A DNA stretch of 64,000 nt from Clostridiales bacterium (GCA_019416935.1 DXWI01000001.1:124001-188000), one strand, 5' to 3'. Shown: positions 25,567 through 35,217, counted from the first letter of the stretch. Notes: generated from the letters alone by a model not told the origin. A program made the numbers and translations.

Positions 25567-28500
25567 TCAAACCCGGACGGCCCTGCCCGCCGAGATCAGG
25601 ACCACATAGCGTTCCGTGACCGGCAGACCGGTCAGGCGGTACAGCGCCTCGGCGTACAGCTCGAGCTGCGGCAGGTGTTCCGCCGCCATCGATGCAAGCG
25701 ATACGCCCGCGCGCAGCCGGTCGGTCTTGTAGTCGAGCAGCACCCAGCCGTCGCCGGTCACGAAGCAGCAGTCGATGACGCCCTGCAAAAGCACCTTCTC
25801 GTCCGCCGCATCCGCGCCGTAGAGGGCGGCGGCGGGCACAAGATAGGAGAACGGCAGTTCCCGCTCGCAGCGCGCGCTCGCGCCCATGCGCGCCCAGAGC
25901 GCCGATTGCGTCAGCTCGGCCAGCCGCGCAACCGGCACGGCCTCCGCCTGCTGCCCGGTGAGCGAACCGGCGCGCACCATGCCGTCGCAGTGCGCGCGCA
26001 CCTGCTCTGCGGTGAGCGCGGCAGCCGGGAGCGACGCGAGCACGGCATGCACCGCCGTTCCGCACTCGGCGGCGGTCAGCGGCCGTTCACCGCCCTCCGG
26101 CCCGGTCTGCCGCTCCGCATCCCGCACAAACGCAGGCAGTTCAAACCCCGTATCCATCGATTCTTCTGTCCAGGCGCGCCCATCTGCGGATGCGGCGGCG
26201 CCCATCGATTCTTCCATCCAAGAACGTGCATCTGCCAGCCCGGTGACGCTCGCTTCTTCCGGCGCCGGTTTGCTTATCCGGGCGCGCACAACGGCGCTCA
26301 CCGCCGCCTTGGCGGGCAGTGCGGCCGCGCCAGCAAACGGATAGCGCCAGGAAAGCCGCTGCATCAGCAGCCGCCCGTTCTCCGGGGTTCCCTCGTCCGG
26401 TATGTCCGGCAGCGCCTCGCGCGGCGCATCCTCCGAAGCGGACAAAAACTCCTCGCGCCGGTGCAGTGCCGTGGGGCAGTGCGCGCGCGTGCCCATGAGC
26501 ACCCAGCCGAGCGGCGCACGCACGGAGAGCACCTGCGCGGGCACAGGCCGCACCGCAGCCTGCCCGATCAGCCCTGCCGCGTTTCTCCACGAGCCGACGA
26601 GGATCAGCCGGTGCTCCGCCCGCGTCATGCCGACGTACAGCACGCGCATCTCCTCGGCAAGCTGTTCGCGCCGCTGCCTTCTGACGATGGCGCGCCGCGC
26701 CGCCGTGTCGCGCAGCACGCCGCCGTCGATCCAGCGCAGGCCGATGCCCGCCGTGCCGTGCAGCACAAGATTGCGCCGCTGATCGTCCATATTGAACCGA
26801 CGGCCGAGCTGGCACAGGAATACGATCGGAAACTCCAGCCCCTTGGAGCGGTGGATGGTCAGCACGCGCACCACGTCCGCGCTCACCTGCTGCGCCGCGC
26901 CCAACCGCGCGCTGCTCTGCCCCGCGCGATCCATAAACCGCACAAACGCGCCCACGCCGCGCTCGGCGCCCTGCCCGAACACGCGCGCGCGAAACAGCAG
27001 CGCATCGAGGTTGGCCTGCCGCTGCGCGCCGCCCGTGCAGGCGCCCATCTGGGCATACAGGCCCGTTTCATCGAGCAGCCGCGCCAGCAGCCGGTCCACC
27101 GGCTGCAGCAGGCTCTCCTGCCGCCAGTATTCCAGCCGGTCAAGGAATGCCGCCGCGCGCCGCCCGAGCGCATCGTCCCTGCCGGCGGCCTGCCCGAGCG
27201 CGTCGAAAAAGCCGCCCTCCGGCGTTTGCATGCGGATATGGGCCAGCTCCTCCGCCGTAAACGGCCGCTCGGCTATCGCCACCGCGCGCAGCACCGACAG
27301 CAGCGGAATATCCTGCCGCCGGTTATCGATCACCCGGAGGCAGTTGAGCGCGAGCATGACCTCCACCGAGTCGAAATAGCCGCCGCTCATCTGCGCATAG
27401 CACGGAATGCCCGCCTGCGCCAGCGTTGCGGCCATGTGCCCCGCCTCGGTCGCGGTGCGCAGCAGAATCGCAAAATCGCCGTAGCGAAGCGCGCGCGGCC
27501 TGCCCGTCTCCCGATCGGGGATCGTTTCGGACTGCATGAGGCTGCGGATGCGCTGTACGACAAGCCGCGCTTCAACCTCCGCGTCAAGCGCCTCCTCCCA
27601 TTCGACCGCTTCCTCCGCCGCTTCCTCGGCCACTTCCTCCGGCGCGGGCGCTTGTGTCCCATCCGCCATGCGCCGCTCGATCAGGTGCAGCTCCGCCGCG
27701 CCGGACAGCTCCGCCCGCCCCGGTACGAGCCGGGCGCGCACATCATAATCCAGCTCGCCCGTCTCGCGGGTGAGAATGGCCGAAAACACATCGTTGACCG
27801 CTTCGAGCACCGCCGGCGCGCTGCGGAAATTGCTGGTCAGATCGATCCGGCTGCCCTCCGTTCCGTGGAAGGCCGCGAGCTTCTCGAGAAACAGGCTCGG
27901 CTCGGCCTGCCGGAACCGGTAGATGGACTGCTTTACATCCCCGACGAAGAACAGGTTGTCCTCCCGTCGGATGGCCTGCAGCAGCGCCTCCTGCACACGG
28001 TTGCTGTCCTGATACTCGTCCACGGCAATGTGCAAAAACCGCTCGCGGTACTCGGCGGCAACCGCCTCATTTTTGAGTAGTTCGAGCGTCATGTGCTCCA
28101 GATCGGCATAGTCCAGCGCGCCCATGCGCCGCTTCTCGCCGTCAAACAGGGCCGTGAACGCCGTCACGACCGCCTCCAGCGCGGCGAGCACCCGGCCGGT
28201 GCGCCGGAGGAGCGCCTCCTCCTCGTCCGCCGTGCGGAAAAACTGCTCGCACTGGGCGGCAACGCACTTTTTGACCGCCTCGCGCGCGGCCTTGGCCTCC
28301 GCCTTTTCCTCCTGCGCCGTACCGCGCGGGAAACCGAGCCGGCCCGGCGCATAGGCAAGGAGCGAAGCGCGGTAGCCGTCGTACGTTTTCTGCACCAACG
28401 CGCCGTTCAGGTACAAAAGATCCTCGTCCAGCGTGCCGATCGTCCCCGCCCACGAGGGGGGCATCGCGTCCCGCGCGGCCCTGAGACCGGCCAGCGCCTC

Positions 28501-29148
28501 CTTCAGCTCGAGCTGCGCCTCGACCGTCACCGAAGTCAGCAGCGACCGCCGCCAATCCGGCTCCTCGTAGCGCCGTACCGCCAATTCGAGCCAGCCCCTT
28601 GGATCGGGCTGCGATTGCAGGAACAGAAATACGTCGTTCACGGCCGCCCACGCGGCGTCCTCGCTGCCAAAGCTCTGGAGCAGCACGCGCCAGTTTTCAT
28701 CATTCTGCGCGCCAAAATCGGTCAGCAGCGCATCCTTGACGCGCTCCATCAGCACCGGCGCTTCCAGATCATCGAGCACGCGCATCGACGGCGACAGGTC
28801 GAGCAGATGCCCGTGGCGGCGCAGCACGCGCGCGCAGAATGCATCGATCGTCGAAATGTAGGCGCGGCCGACCGCGCCGGCCTCTCTGCTGAGATAGGCC
28901 TGCCGCTCCCCGTCCTGCTCGGCGGCGGCAGCCTGCCGGAGCTTTTTCTCCATGCGCTGCTTCATCTCGGCGGCAGCGGCGCGCGTGAAGGTCAGCACGA
29001 GCAGCCGGTCGACCGGCGTGCCGGACGCGACGATGCGCGTCAGCCGCTCCGTCAGCACGGCGGTTTTGCCCGCGCCCGCCGCAGCGGAGACGATGAGATT
29101 GCCCGGCGTTTCAATCGCCTGCTTTTGTGGTTGTGTCCATTGAGGCAT
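25567..29148 (-). CDS. addA: ATP-dependent helicase/nuclease subunit A (AddA)
   Basis: 1193 residues. AddA is the UvrD-type helicase plus nuclease subunit of AddAB, which resects double-strand breaks for recombination and recognises Chi. Visible: Walker A IVSAAAGAGKTAVLTERL near the N-terminus, the motif II/III region LHIAVDEYQDSNRVQEALL, motif IV-like FFVGDVKQSIYRFRQAEP, VLTIHRSKGLEFPIVF, and the C-terminal nuclease motif GWVLLDYKTDRL. ATG 29148 (MPQWTQPQ) is chosen because GGAG lies 6 nt upstream; a TTG at 29175 is possible. It is separated from addB by ~440 bp with tandem repeats, unusual since the genes normally abut. Confidence 0.95.
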   Translation of the reverse strand: MPQWTQPQKQAIETPGNLIVSAAAGAGKTAVLTERLTRIVASGTPVDRLLVLTFTRAAAAEMKQRMEKKLRQAAAAEQDGERQAYLSREAGAVGRAYISTIDAFCARVLRRHGHLLDLSPSMRVLDDLEAPVLMERVKDALLTDFGAQNDENWRVLLQSFGSEDAAWAAVNDVFLFLQSQPDPRGWLELAVRRYEEPDWRRSLLTSVTVEAQLELKEALAGLRAARDAMPPSWAGTIGTLDEDLLYLNGALVQKTYDGYRASLLAYAPGRLGFPRGTAQEEKAEAKAAREAVKKCVAAQCEQFFRTADEEEALLRRTGRVLAALEAVVTAFTALFDGEKRRMGALDYADLEHMTLELLKNEAVAAEYRERFLHIAVDEYQDSNRVQEALLQAIRREDNLFFVGDVKQSIYRFRQAEPSLFLEKLAAFHGTEGSRIDLTSNFRSAPAVLEAVNDVFSAILTRETGELDYDVRARLVPGRAELSGAAELHLIERRMADGTQAPAPEEVAEEAAEEAVEWEEALDAEVEARLVVQRIRSLMQSETIPDRETGRPRALRYGDFAILLRTATEAGHMAATLAQAGIPCYAQMSGGYFDSVEVMLALNCLRVIDNRRQDIPLLSVLRAVAIAERPFTAEELAHIRMQTPEGGFFDALGQAAGRDDALGRRAAAFLDRLEYWRQESLLQPVDRLLARLLDETGLYAQMGACTGGAQRQANLDALLFRARVFGQGAERGVGAFVRFMDRAGQSSARLGAAQQVSADVVRVLTIHRSKGLEFPIVFLCQLGRRFNMDDQRRNLVLHGTAGIGLRWIDGGVLRDTAARRAIVRRQRREQLAEEMRVLYVGMTRAEHRLILVGSWRNAAGLIGQAAVRPVPAQVLSVRAPLGWVLMGTRAHCPTALHRREEFLSASEDAPREALPDIPDEGTPENGRLLMQRLSWRYPFAGAAALPAKAAVSAVVRARISKPAPEEASVTGLADARSWMEESMGAAASADGRAWTEESMDTGFELPAFVRDAERQTGPEGGERPLTAAECGTAVHAVLASLPAAALTAEQVRAHCDGMVRAGSLTGQQAEAVPVARLAELTQSALWARMGASARCERELPFSYLVPAAALYGADAADEKVLLQGVIDCCFVTGDGWVLLDYKTDRLRAGVSLASMAAEHLPQLELYAEALYRLTGLPVTERYVVLISAGRAVRV

Positions 29149-29205
29149 AGGCTTCTCCGTATTCTGCCGTTTCAAAAAAGGAATGGCGGTTTCCTCGCCC
29201 AGCGA

Positions 29206-29585
29206 CGGCCGGCCGGACGCCGTCTATGGCGTTCACCGCGTTGTGCTAAGTTGGCAAGCGCTGTCCCCGCCCCGTTCGTCGTGCGTTCCGCCGCGGCGGG
29301 GCGATCGCGCCCTCTGCGGGGCAAGCGCGCGTTTGCCGCTATGCTTCCATGCTGCCTGCCGGAAGCGCCGTTGTGTCCCCCGCGGGACAGGACGCCATCT
29401 ATGGCGTTCACCGCGTTATGCTAAGTTGGCAAGCGCCGTCCCCGCCGCCCGTTTGCCGTGCGTTCCGCCGCGGTCGGGCGGTTGTGCCCTGTGCGGAAGT
29501 CGACGCCTGTTTGCCGCTATGCTTCCATACTGCCTGCCGGAAGCGCCGCTATGTCCCCCGCGGGGCAGGCGGCCGTTTACTCTTG
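29206..29585. repeat. Two tandem ~175-bp repeats between addB and addA
   Basis: TCTATGGCGTTCACCGCGTT recurs 175 bp later (29224 and 29399). The unit also contains GCTAAGTTGGCAAGCG, GTTTGCCGCTATGCTTCCAT and CTGCCTGCCGGAAGCGCCG; a partial third copy starts near 29565. Units differ by a few substitutions and one short insertion. It is gene-free on both strands and fills the space between addB and addA. Confidence 0.75.
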
Positions 29586-29587
29586 CG

Positions 29588-32500
29588 TCAGCCGTCGGTT
29601 CGCTCGCGTTCGGGCGGCTCCTGCCGCTCCCTCTCAGCCGGCGCCGTTCCCTGATCGCCCAGCAGGCGGAAGAACGCGTCCCTCGTGAGCCGCGAGCGGC
29701 GGCGCACCCGGCAGTGCGGCAGCTTCGGGTCGAAACGGCACAACGACCGGTACTCGCACCAGCGGCACGCGCCCTCGGCGGGCGATGCGGCCGCCACGCC
29801 CTCGAGCATCTCGTCCAGCGACGCCGCGGCCTTGCTTTTCGCCGCCCTGAGCAGCGCTTCAAACTCCGTCAGGCTCGCCACCGGACCGGAAAAGCTGCCG
29901 TCCTTTCGGTGTGACAGGCCCTGCACCACGGCGGAGCTGCGGCCGGCGCAGAGCGCGCGGTCGGTCAGCTCGATCACGCGCGGCTCGGAGAGCGTCAGCC
30001 CGCGCAGCCGGAACGATTCGATGAGCGCCGTCTCGATGTCCTCGCCGTCCTTCACCGGCGGCACGCGCAGGGGCATATAGTACATGCCGGCGGGGGTCGC
30101 CGTCTCCTTGAATCCCAGCACGGCCGCAAGATAGAGCGGAAGCTGCAGCGTCAGCCCCGCGGCAATGGCATCAAATTCGAGGCTGCGGCCGCCGGTCTTG
30201 TAGTCCACCACGCGGCACACGCCGCCGTCCGCACAGTCGAGCCGGTCGATCACGCCGTGCAGCAGCGCGCGCGCGCCGGACGGCGTTTCGATCAAAATTG
30301 GCGGGAACGCGCAGCCCTCTCCGAAGCGCACCTCCGTGCCGGCCGGTTCAAAGCCGCCGGCGGCGAGCTGCCGGATGATCGCGGCAATGCTCTGCCGGAG
30401 CGTCTCCACCATCAAAAACAGCGTCTGCCGCAGTCGCTCGCTGCCGGCGAGCACGCCGTCGTTGTGCGCGGCGATCAGCTCCGGCAGGATCTCGTCGAGC
30501 AGCGTCTGCTGCTGCTCGGCGGTGAGCGCGCGAACGGAGAGGCCCTGCTCCTTCGCACGGCGGAAAAACAGGTTGAGCGCATCGTGATAGAACGTGCCGA
30601 GATCCGCGGCCTTTTCCCGGTATTCGGGCCGCTCGCTGGCGCGCAGGCCATAGGTCACAAAGTGACGGAACGGGCAGGCGTTAAATTGTTCGAGCCGGCT
30701 TGCGCTCATGCGGAGCCGGTCGCCGTACAGCGCCCGCGCGAGCGACGCGGGCAGCGCCTCCCCCGCGCCCGTGCGTCCGGCCGCGAGCAGCCGTTCGAGC
30801 AGCGGCGGCTCGGTCCTGGCAAAATATGCCGCCAGCGCCGGCAATTCGGGCCGGATCGCGCCGTCCTCCGCGCGGCGGCGCAGCGCGCCGGTCAATCGTT
30901 CGAGCGCGTCCGCGCGGCAGCAGGGCAGCGCATCGGCGCCGGTGAGATCCGTTTTGTACGCGGCGTTCGGGAACAGCGACCGGATGCGGGTCACGAGCGG
31001 CGACGGCAGCAGCTCGCCCGCATCGCCCGTGAACGGATAGAACAGATACAGCCGCTCGGTCGGGCGGGAGAGCGCCTCGTAGAGCGTGAGCCGCTCATGC
31101 GCAGACAGGTAAGCCGCGCCGTGCATGCGCGGAAGTCCCAGCCCGCATAGCGTGTCCTGCTCGCTCTCGTTGATGAGTCCATCATCGCCGTGATCGCGCG
31201 GCAAAAGCCCCTCGCTGCACCCGAGCACGAACAGCGCGCGCACCGCGCTGCCGCCGGAGCGGGAGAGCGGCGAGAGGCGCAGCCGGTCGGACGTATCGGG
31301 AATCACGCCGAGCGTCGTGTCCGACAGCCCCTCCTCCAGCACGGTCAAAAATGCCGCGCGGCTCATGCGCTCGCCGCCCATGATCGCGTCGAGCTGCCCG
31401 AGAAGCTGCATCAAAGCGTTCCAGACCTGCGCATGCTCCTCCGAAAGCGGCACGCGGCCCTGGGCTCTGAGCGCTTCGGCGCGCCGCTCGAGCTGCCCCC
31501 GAACATCCAGCCGCACCAGATAGTCGTACAGCGCGCGCACCTTGTCGGACACCGATGGTTCGGCAAGCGCCTGCCGAAGCGATTCCAGCGGCTCCATCAC
31601 CGCCTGCCGCACCGCCTCCGCCGGTTCGGGCGCATCGCCACGCGTAAAGGCGGAGAGAAACATCCCATGCCGCACGCCAAAGCGCAGCACATAGTTTTCA
31701 AACCGCTCGGCGTCAGCGTGGGCAACGCCCACAAAGCCGGTCTTGACCAGCGAAAGCACGTCGGCCTGCGAAAACCCGCCCACGGCCGCGCGCATGGCCG
31801 CAAGCAGCAGTTCAGCCGCCGCGTGATCCCGAACGCCGCGCCGCACATCGAGAAAGAACGGAATGCCGCGCGCGGTGAGCACCCGTTCGAGCAGGCCGCC
31901 ATAGGCGTCCATATCCGACACCAGCACCGCCATGTCGCGGTAGCGCATGCCCGCGCGCGCAAGCGTGAGCACGTTGTCGGCAAGCGCGCGCACCTCCGAG
32001 GTGCGGCTGTTCATGCCGTATACCGTCAGCGCGTCCGTCTCGGCGGCATACGGCCGGTCGGGATACGCGTGGAGCCGCCGCTCCAGCGCCATGAGCGCGG
32101 GCTCGGCGGCCCGCCTGCCGTCCAGATGGCGGAAAAACAGCGGCAATCCGCACGCATCGGCCATGCGGCACAGCGCGTCGCGCGCCGCGGCATTCGGCTC
32201 AAACACATCGGCGTCCGGCGCTTCGGGATCGAGCGTAAGCGCCACGGTGACGCTCGACGCGGTTTTGAGCAGCGCCCCCATGAGCCGGTATACCTGCTGC
32301 GTTGCGGCGGGCAGGCCGTCCACATATACCGGTACGCCGGCGGCGAATGAGCCGGGCAGCCGCGCGATGGCGGCCAAAAGCGCATCGTCGGCCGTGAGGT
32401 AGCGGCCGCCGAGATAGTCTTCGGTATCCTCGTAGAGAATCGCCGTATCGTGCAGCTTGTCGGCAAGCAGCGAGTGGCCGGGCAGCCGGTTCGCGGCGTC

Positions 32501-32920
32501 AAGCAGCATATCCGGCGTGATGCAGGCCTGCTTGCACGCGCCGATCAGTGCGGCGATGCCGGCCGCAAAGCCGCCGAGCCGTGCAATGCGGGAAAAGCAG
32601 CTCAGCTCGTCCTGCCGCCTGATGGCGGCGCGCCGCACGACCATCTGCACGCCCTGCGCGGAGAGGAACGTCCGCCCGTCGCCCGCCTGTTCGAGCACGC
32701 GCTCGCACAGGCGCTCCAGACTGAGCACCTGTACGCCGATCAGCCCGCCGCCCAGCTCGGCCACGCGGCGCTCGGCCTCGAACGTATGCTGTTCCGGTAC
32801 GATGAGGATCGCCCGCTCGCCGCGGCGCATATGCGCCGCCACCGCGTCGCACAGGGCGCGAGTCTTGCCCGATCCGGCGCGTCCGGTGATGAGGTGCAAT
32901 CCCGGCGCAGGGTTCGTCAT
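29588..32920 (-). CDS. addB: ATP-dependent helicase/nuclease subunit B (AddB)
   Basis: 1110 residues, usual AddB length. The N-terminus has Walker A (HLITGRAGSGKTRAL), the body is a degenerate helicase fold, and the C-terminal nuclease carries VCRVVDYKTGGRSLEFD. The iron-sulphur cluster ligands are visible: Cys in LEQFNACPFRHF and CRWCEYRSLCRF (CxxCx5C). AddB contacts the 5' strand and Chi recognition sites. ATG 32920 follows GGAGTGGGAG. Gene order addB then addA is conserved, but the 440-bp gap with tandem repeats is unusual. Confidence 0.95.
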   Translation of the reverse strand: MTNPAPGLHLITGRAGSGKTRALCDAVAAHMRRGERAILIVPEQHTFEAERRVAELGGGLIGVQVLSLERLCERVLEQAGDGRTFLSAQGVQMVVRRAAIRRQDELSCFSRIARLGGFAAGIAALIGACKQACITPDMLLDAANRLPGHSLLADKLHDTAILYEDTEDYLGGRYLTADDALLAAIARLPGSFAAGVPVYVDGLPAATQQVYRLMGALLKTASSVTVALTLDPEAPDADVFEPNAAARDALCRMADACGLPLFFRHLDGRRAAEPALMALERRLHAYPDRPYAAETDALTVYGMNSRTSEVRALADNVLTLARAGMRYRDMAVLVSDMDAYGGLLERVLTARGIPFFLDVRRGVRDHAAAELLLAAMRAAVGGFSQADVLSLVKTGFVGVAHADAERFENYVLRFGVRHGMFLSAFTRGDAPEPAEAVRQAVMEPLESLRQALAEPSVSDKVRALYDYLVRLDVRGQLERRAEALRAQGRVPLSEEHAQVWNALMQLLGQLDAIMGGERMSRAAFLTVLEEGLSDTTLGVIPDTSDRLRLSPLSRSGGSAVRALFVLGCSEGLLPRDHGDDGLINESEQDTLCGLGLPRMHGAAYLSAHERLTLYEALSRPTERLYLFYPFTGDAGELLPSPLVTRIRSLFPNAAYKTDLTGADALPCCRADALERLTGALRRRAEDGAIRPELPALAAYFARTEPPLLERLLAAGRTGAGEALPASLARALYGDRLRMSASRLEQFNACPFRHFVTYGLRASERPEYREKAADLGTFYHDALNLFFRRAKEQGLSVRALTAEQQQTLLDEILPELIAAHNDGVLAGSERLRQTLFLMVETLRQSIAAIIRQLAAGGFEPAGTEVRFGEGCAFPPILIETPSGARALLHGVIDRLDCADGGVCRVVDYKTGGRSLEFDAIAAGLTLQLPLYLAAVLGFKETATPAGMYYMPLRVPPVKDGEDIETALIESFRLRGLTLSEPRVIELTDRALCAGRSSAVVQGLSHRKDGSFSGPVASLTEFEALLRAAKSKAAASLDEMLEGVAAASPAEGACRWCEYRSLCRFDPKLPHCRVRRRSRLTRDAFFRLLGDQGTAPAERERQEPPERERTDG

Positions 32921-32961
32921 GCTGTACTCCCACTCCTTTTTTTGACGGCCCGGGGCCGCCG

Positions 32962-33486
32962 TCAGACAAACAGTTCCTTATGCAGCGGCGTATATACCAT
33001 CTGTCCGCGCACGCTGCGGCTTTCATACAGGGTCATGCCCTGGGCGGTGAACGCCTCGTTCCTCGGGCAGGCAAAGCCCGTATCGCCCGTGATGCTGCGG
33101 CCGAGCGTGATGTGCGGCATGAGGCGGCTGCGGCCGCGATCGAACCCGCGCTCCCACAGCGCCGCCTCGAGCGTTTCGTACAGGCGGCGAAGCTCACCCT
33201 GATCGTCCCGCACGGTTACGAACCCGGTGCTCGATTCGGATTTGCCCGAAAACGCGCCGTAATCCGATAGCCGGAGCAGGAACGGGCGGCAGTCCCGCGC
33301 GGCGGAATGCATCGCCTCCGCCGCCTCACAGAGCGCGTTGCTCTCACCGATAAAGCGGAGCGTGATATGATAGTTTTCGGGCGGCACGAACCGCCCCTCG
33401 ACGCCGTGCGCCCGCAGCCGCGCTGCGGTATCTGCGGCGGCGCGCCGGATGTCCGGCGGCAGGGCGATGGCGATGAACAGACGCAT
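32962..33486 (-). CDS. thpR: RNA 2',3'-cyclic phosphodiesterase ThpR
   Basis: 174 residues of the 2H phosphoesterase family. Both HxT/S motifs are present: NYHITLRFIG and LMPHITLGRSI, spaced about 90 residues apart, forming the active site that opens 2',3'-cyclic phosphate ends of RNA (LigT/ThpR type). The start MRLFIAIALPP is the family's usual N-terminus, at ATG 33486 after GGGAGG. Likely promoter at 33526-33554. It lies directly upstream of addB (41 bp). Confidence 0.9.
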   Translation of the reverse strand: MRLFIAIALPPDIRRAAADTAARLRAHGVEGRFVPPENYHITLRFIGESNALCEAAEAMHSAARDCRPFLLRLSDYGAFSGKSESSTGFVTVRDDQGELRRLYETLEAALWERGFDRGRSRLMPHITLGRSITGDTGFACPRNEAFTAQGMTLYESRSVRGQMVYTPLHKELFV

Positions 33487-33525
33487 GGCGTGGCCTCCCT
33501 TCGTTTTGTGCGAACCAGTACCCTC

Positions 33526-33554
33526 ATTGTACAATCCGCCGCCGCTTTTCGCAA
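33526..33554 (-). promoter_or_regulatory. Predicted promoter of thpR
   Basis: Minus strand: TTGCGA and TACAAT separated by exactly 17 bp, 40 bp upstream of the thpR ATG. Confidence 0.5.
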
Positions 33555-33810
33555 GAGCACCCGCGCCGTGCGGCGCCGGAAGGCGGCCAAAACCGGCGTG
33601 CCCACCGCCGTCTCCGGAAGATACTTCTCCGTTCCGCTGTTTTTCGCGCGGGCGGCAGACGATTTGCGGCCGGGCGGCATGCGGGGTTTTGTATCGCTGC
33701 CGGCGGATGCAAAAAACGGCGTTATTTGTCTTTTGCGCCATTTCGATTTTCTTCGATCGGGAATCGACAATCTGTTTGAAAAACTCCCCCTACCGGCGCG
33801 ATTCTCCGCT

Positions 33811-33819
33811 TGCTACAAT
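33811..33819 (+). promoter_or_regulatory. Extended -10 box upstream of spo0A
   Basis: TGCTACAAT (TGnTACAAT) 79 bp before the spo0A ATG. No good -35. The remainder of the 410-bp gap (33487-33897) holds no gene I can support; sigma-H or Spo0A-box sites could be present but were not convincing. Confidence 0.35.
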
Positions 33820-33897
33820 TTGCTTATACAAAAACCGCCGCGGTTTGACCGCGGACAGGCCAGTAACAAAACGAATTTTAAGGGGGGTACACGATTT

Positions 33898-34722
33898 ATG
33901 GCAGACTATCGGGTTTTGATCGTTGACGACAATACGGGCTATTTGGAGAATATGCACGGGTATTTTGCGGCCAAGGAGGAGATCGGCGCGGCCGATACCG
34001 CTGCCGACGGCCGCGAGGCGCTCGAAAAGCTGCGCACCGGCCGGTATGATATCCTGATCCTCGATCTCATCATGCCGCACATCGACGGGCTCGGCGTGCT
34101 CGAGCAGCTCAAGCTCGTCTGTCCGCAGAGCGCGCCCGCGGTCATCATCGTGTCCGCGATGCGCAACGAATCCATGGTGCGCCGCTGCTGCGCCCTCGGC
34201 GCGCGCTATTTCATGATCAAGCCGGTGGAACCGGAGGCCGTGTTCCGCCGTGCGCTCGAGGCGGTGCAGGGGGAGAGCGCGCAGGGCGGCGTGATGAGCT
34301 ATGCCCAGCCGCCGCGTTCGCTCGATGAAAAGATCACCTCGGTGTTCCTCGTGGCGGGCATCCCGGCGCACATCAAGGGCTATCACTATCTGCGCGAGGG
34401 CATCCGCATGGTGTATTACAACCCGCAGATGATCAACCGCATCACCAAGGAGCTGTACCCCGGCATCGCCAAGCGCTTCGGCACGAGCGCGAGCAAGGTC
34501 GAGCGCGCCATCCGCCATGCGATCGAGGTCGCGTGGACGCGCGGCAAGATCGAAAACCTCAACGCTTTGTTCGGGCTGAACGTCTACGGCAAGAACGACA
34601 AGCCCACCAACGGCGAGTTCATCGCCCTCGTGGCGGACAAGCTGCTCATGGAGGACCAGAGCCGATCCACGCCGGACGCGCGGCGGGAGGAGACGCTCTC
34701 CACCGCCATCCGCACCGCGTGA
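33898..34722 (+). CDS. spo0A: Spo0A, master regulator of sporulation
   Basis: 274 residues. The receiver domain has the acidic pocket (VLIVDDNTG), the phosphoacceptor Asp in ILILDLIMPHIDG and the conserved Lys in YFMIKPVEPEAVF. The C-terminal Spo0A DNA-binding domain is clear: ITSVFLVAGIPAHIKGYHYL, ITKELYPGIAKRFGTSASKV and ERAIRHAIEVAWTRGKIE. When phosphorylated it controls entry into sporulation. Start at ATG 33898 after AAGGGGGG. The final ~15 codons are unusual for the family, and their DNA (34699-34732) is partially repeated just downstream (34766-34799). Confidence 0.97.
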   Translation: MADYRVLIVDDNTGYLENMHGYFAAKEEIGAADTAADGREALEKLRTGRYDILILDLIMPHIDGLGVLEQLKLVCPQSAPAVIIVSAMRNESMVRRCCALGARYFMIKPVEPEAVFRRALEAVQGESAQGGVMSYAQPPRSLDEKITSVFLVAGIPAHIKGYHYLREGIRMVYYNPQMINRITKELYPGIAKRFGTSASKVERAIRHAIEVAWTRGKIENLNALFGLNVYGKNDKPTNGEFIALVADKLLMEDQSRSTPDARREETLSTAIRTA

Positions 34723-34799
34723 GGCGCGGCCCTAGGATGAATCTGAACGGCCTTTTTTCGGCTTCTCTCCACCGTCATCCGCACTGTGTGAGGCGCGGG
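34699..34799 (+). repeat. Direct repeat of the spo0A 3' tail
   Basis: CTCTCCACCGCCATCCGCAC (from 34699) through GTGAGGCGCGG recurs as CTCTCCACCGTCATCCGCAC at 34766-34799 with three substitutions. The first copy contains the spo0A stop codon. Confidence 0.6.
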
Positions 34800-35030
34800 C
34801 GCGGCCGACCAACGCCGTAGAGGGCGAAGCAAAAAGTTGGGAATTGCACGGCAACGGGTTTTGTCTTTCGGCGCGATGCACTGCGGTGTACCGTCCGCAT
34901 CGCGTACACGCAGCAGGGTTTTCACCGTACCGGTCTTGATTTCGATGCGACGCATCTTCCCACCGCCGCAGGAACGGCGCCCGGGCCTGTCCGCAACAGG
35001 TTCCAGCCCCTGCATGACCCTCATCCCAGC

Positions 35031-35060
35031 AAAAGCGGCGCTCTTTGGAGCGCCGCTTTT
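35031..35060. terminator. Bidirectional terminator
   Basis: 13-bp perfect stem AAAAGCGGCGCTC/GAGCGCCGCTTTT with a 4-nt loop. It would end spo0A-side transcription and also the small minus-strand gene at 35071-35217. Confidence 0.8.
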
Positions 35061-35070
35061 GTTTCCATGT

Positions 35071-35217
35071 TCAAGAATCTTCGTTATCCGGCAGTCTTTG
35101 CAGGGTTGAGACAATGTTGTTGAGCAGTTCCGTTCTTTCAGAATTCTCTGCAATTGCTCGCGGCCGATTCAACCAATCGGACAGTGTTTTGATGAATGTG
35201 CGTTCAGTGGCTTGCAT
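35071..35217 (-). CDS. Hypothetical 48-residue protein
   Basis: ATG 35215-35217 (minus), TGA 35071-35073. The peptide begins MQATERTFIKTLSDWLNRPR and is charged and helical, with no membrane segment. AAAGGA lies 9 nt upstream and a strong terminator follows 11 bp after the stop. I recognise no family. Codon composition is more AT-rich than the neighbours. Another frame over 35222-35420 also looks faintly coding, so this could be part of a decayed locus. Confidence 0.4.
   Translation of the reverse strand: MQATERTFIKTLSDWLNRPRAIAENSERTELLNNIVSTLQRLPDNEDS

Noticed and set aside
25675..28080. 801-codon plus-strand frame within addA
   Set aside because: It is antisense to a fully recognised AddA with all motifs; Arg/Pro/Ala-rich composition shows a shadow.
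33307..33897. Upstream extension of the Spo0A frame
   Set aside because: The family start and AAGGGGGG ribosome site put the start at 33898; the extension overlaps thpR antisense.
34584..35030. Minus-strand open frame containing MRRIEIKTGTVKTLLRVRDA
   Set aside because: It lies between a terminator and spo0A on the opposite strand, has a weak ribosome site, runs into the antisense of spo0A, and resembles no family I recognise.
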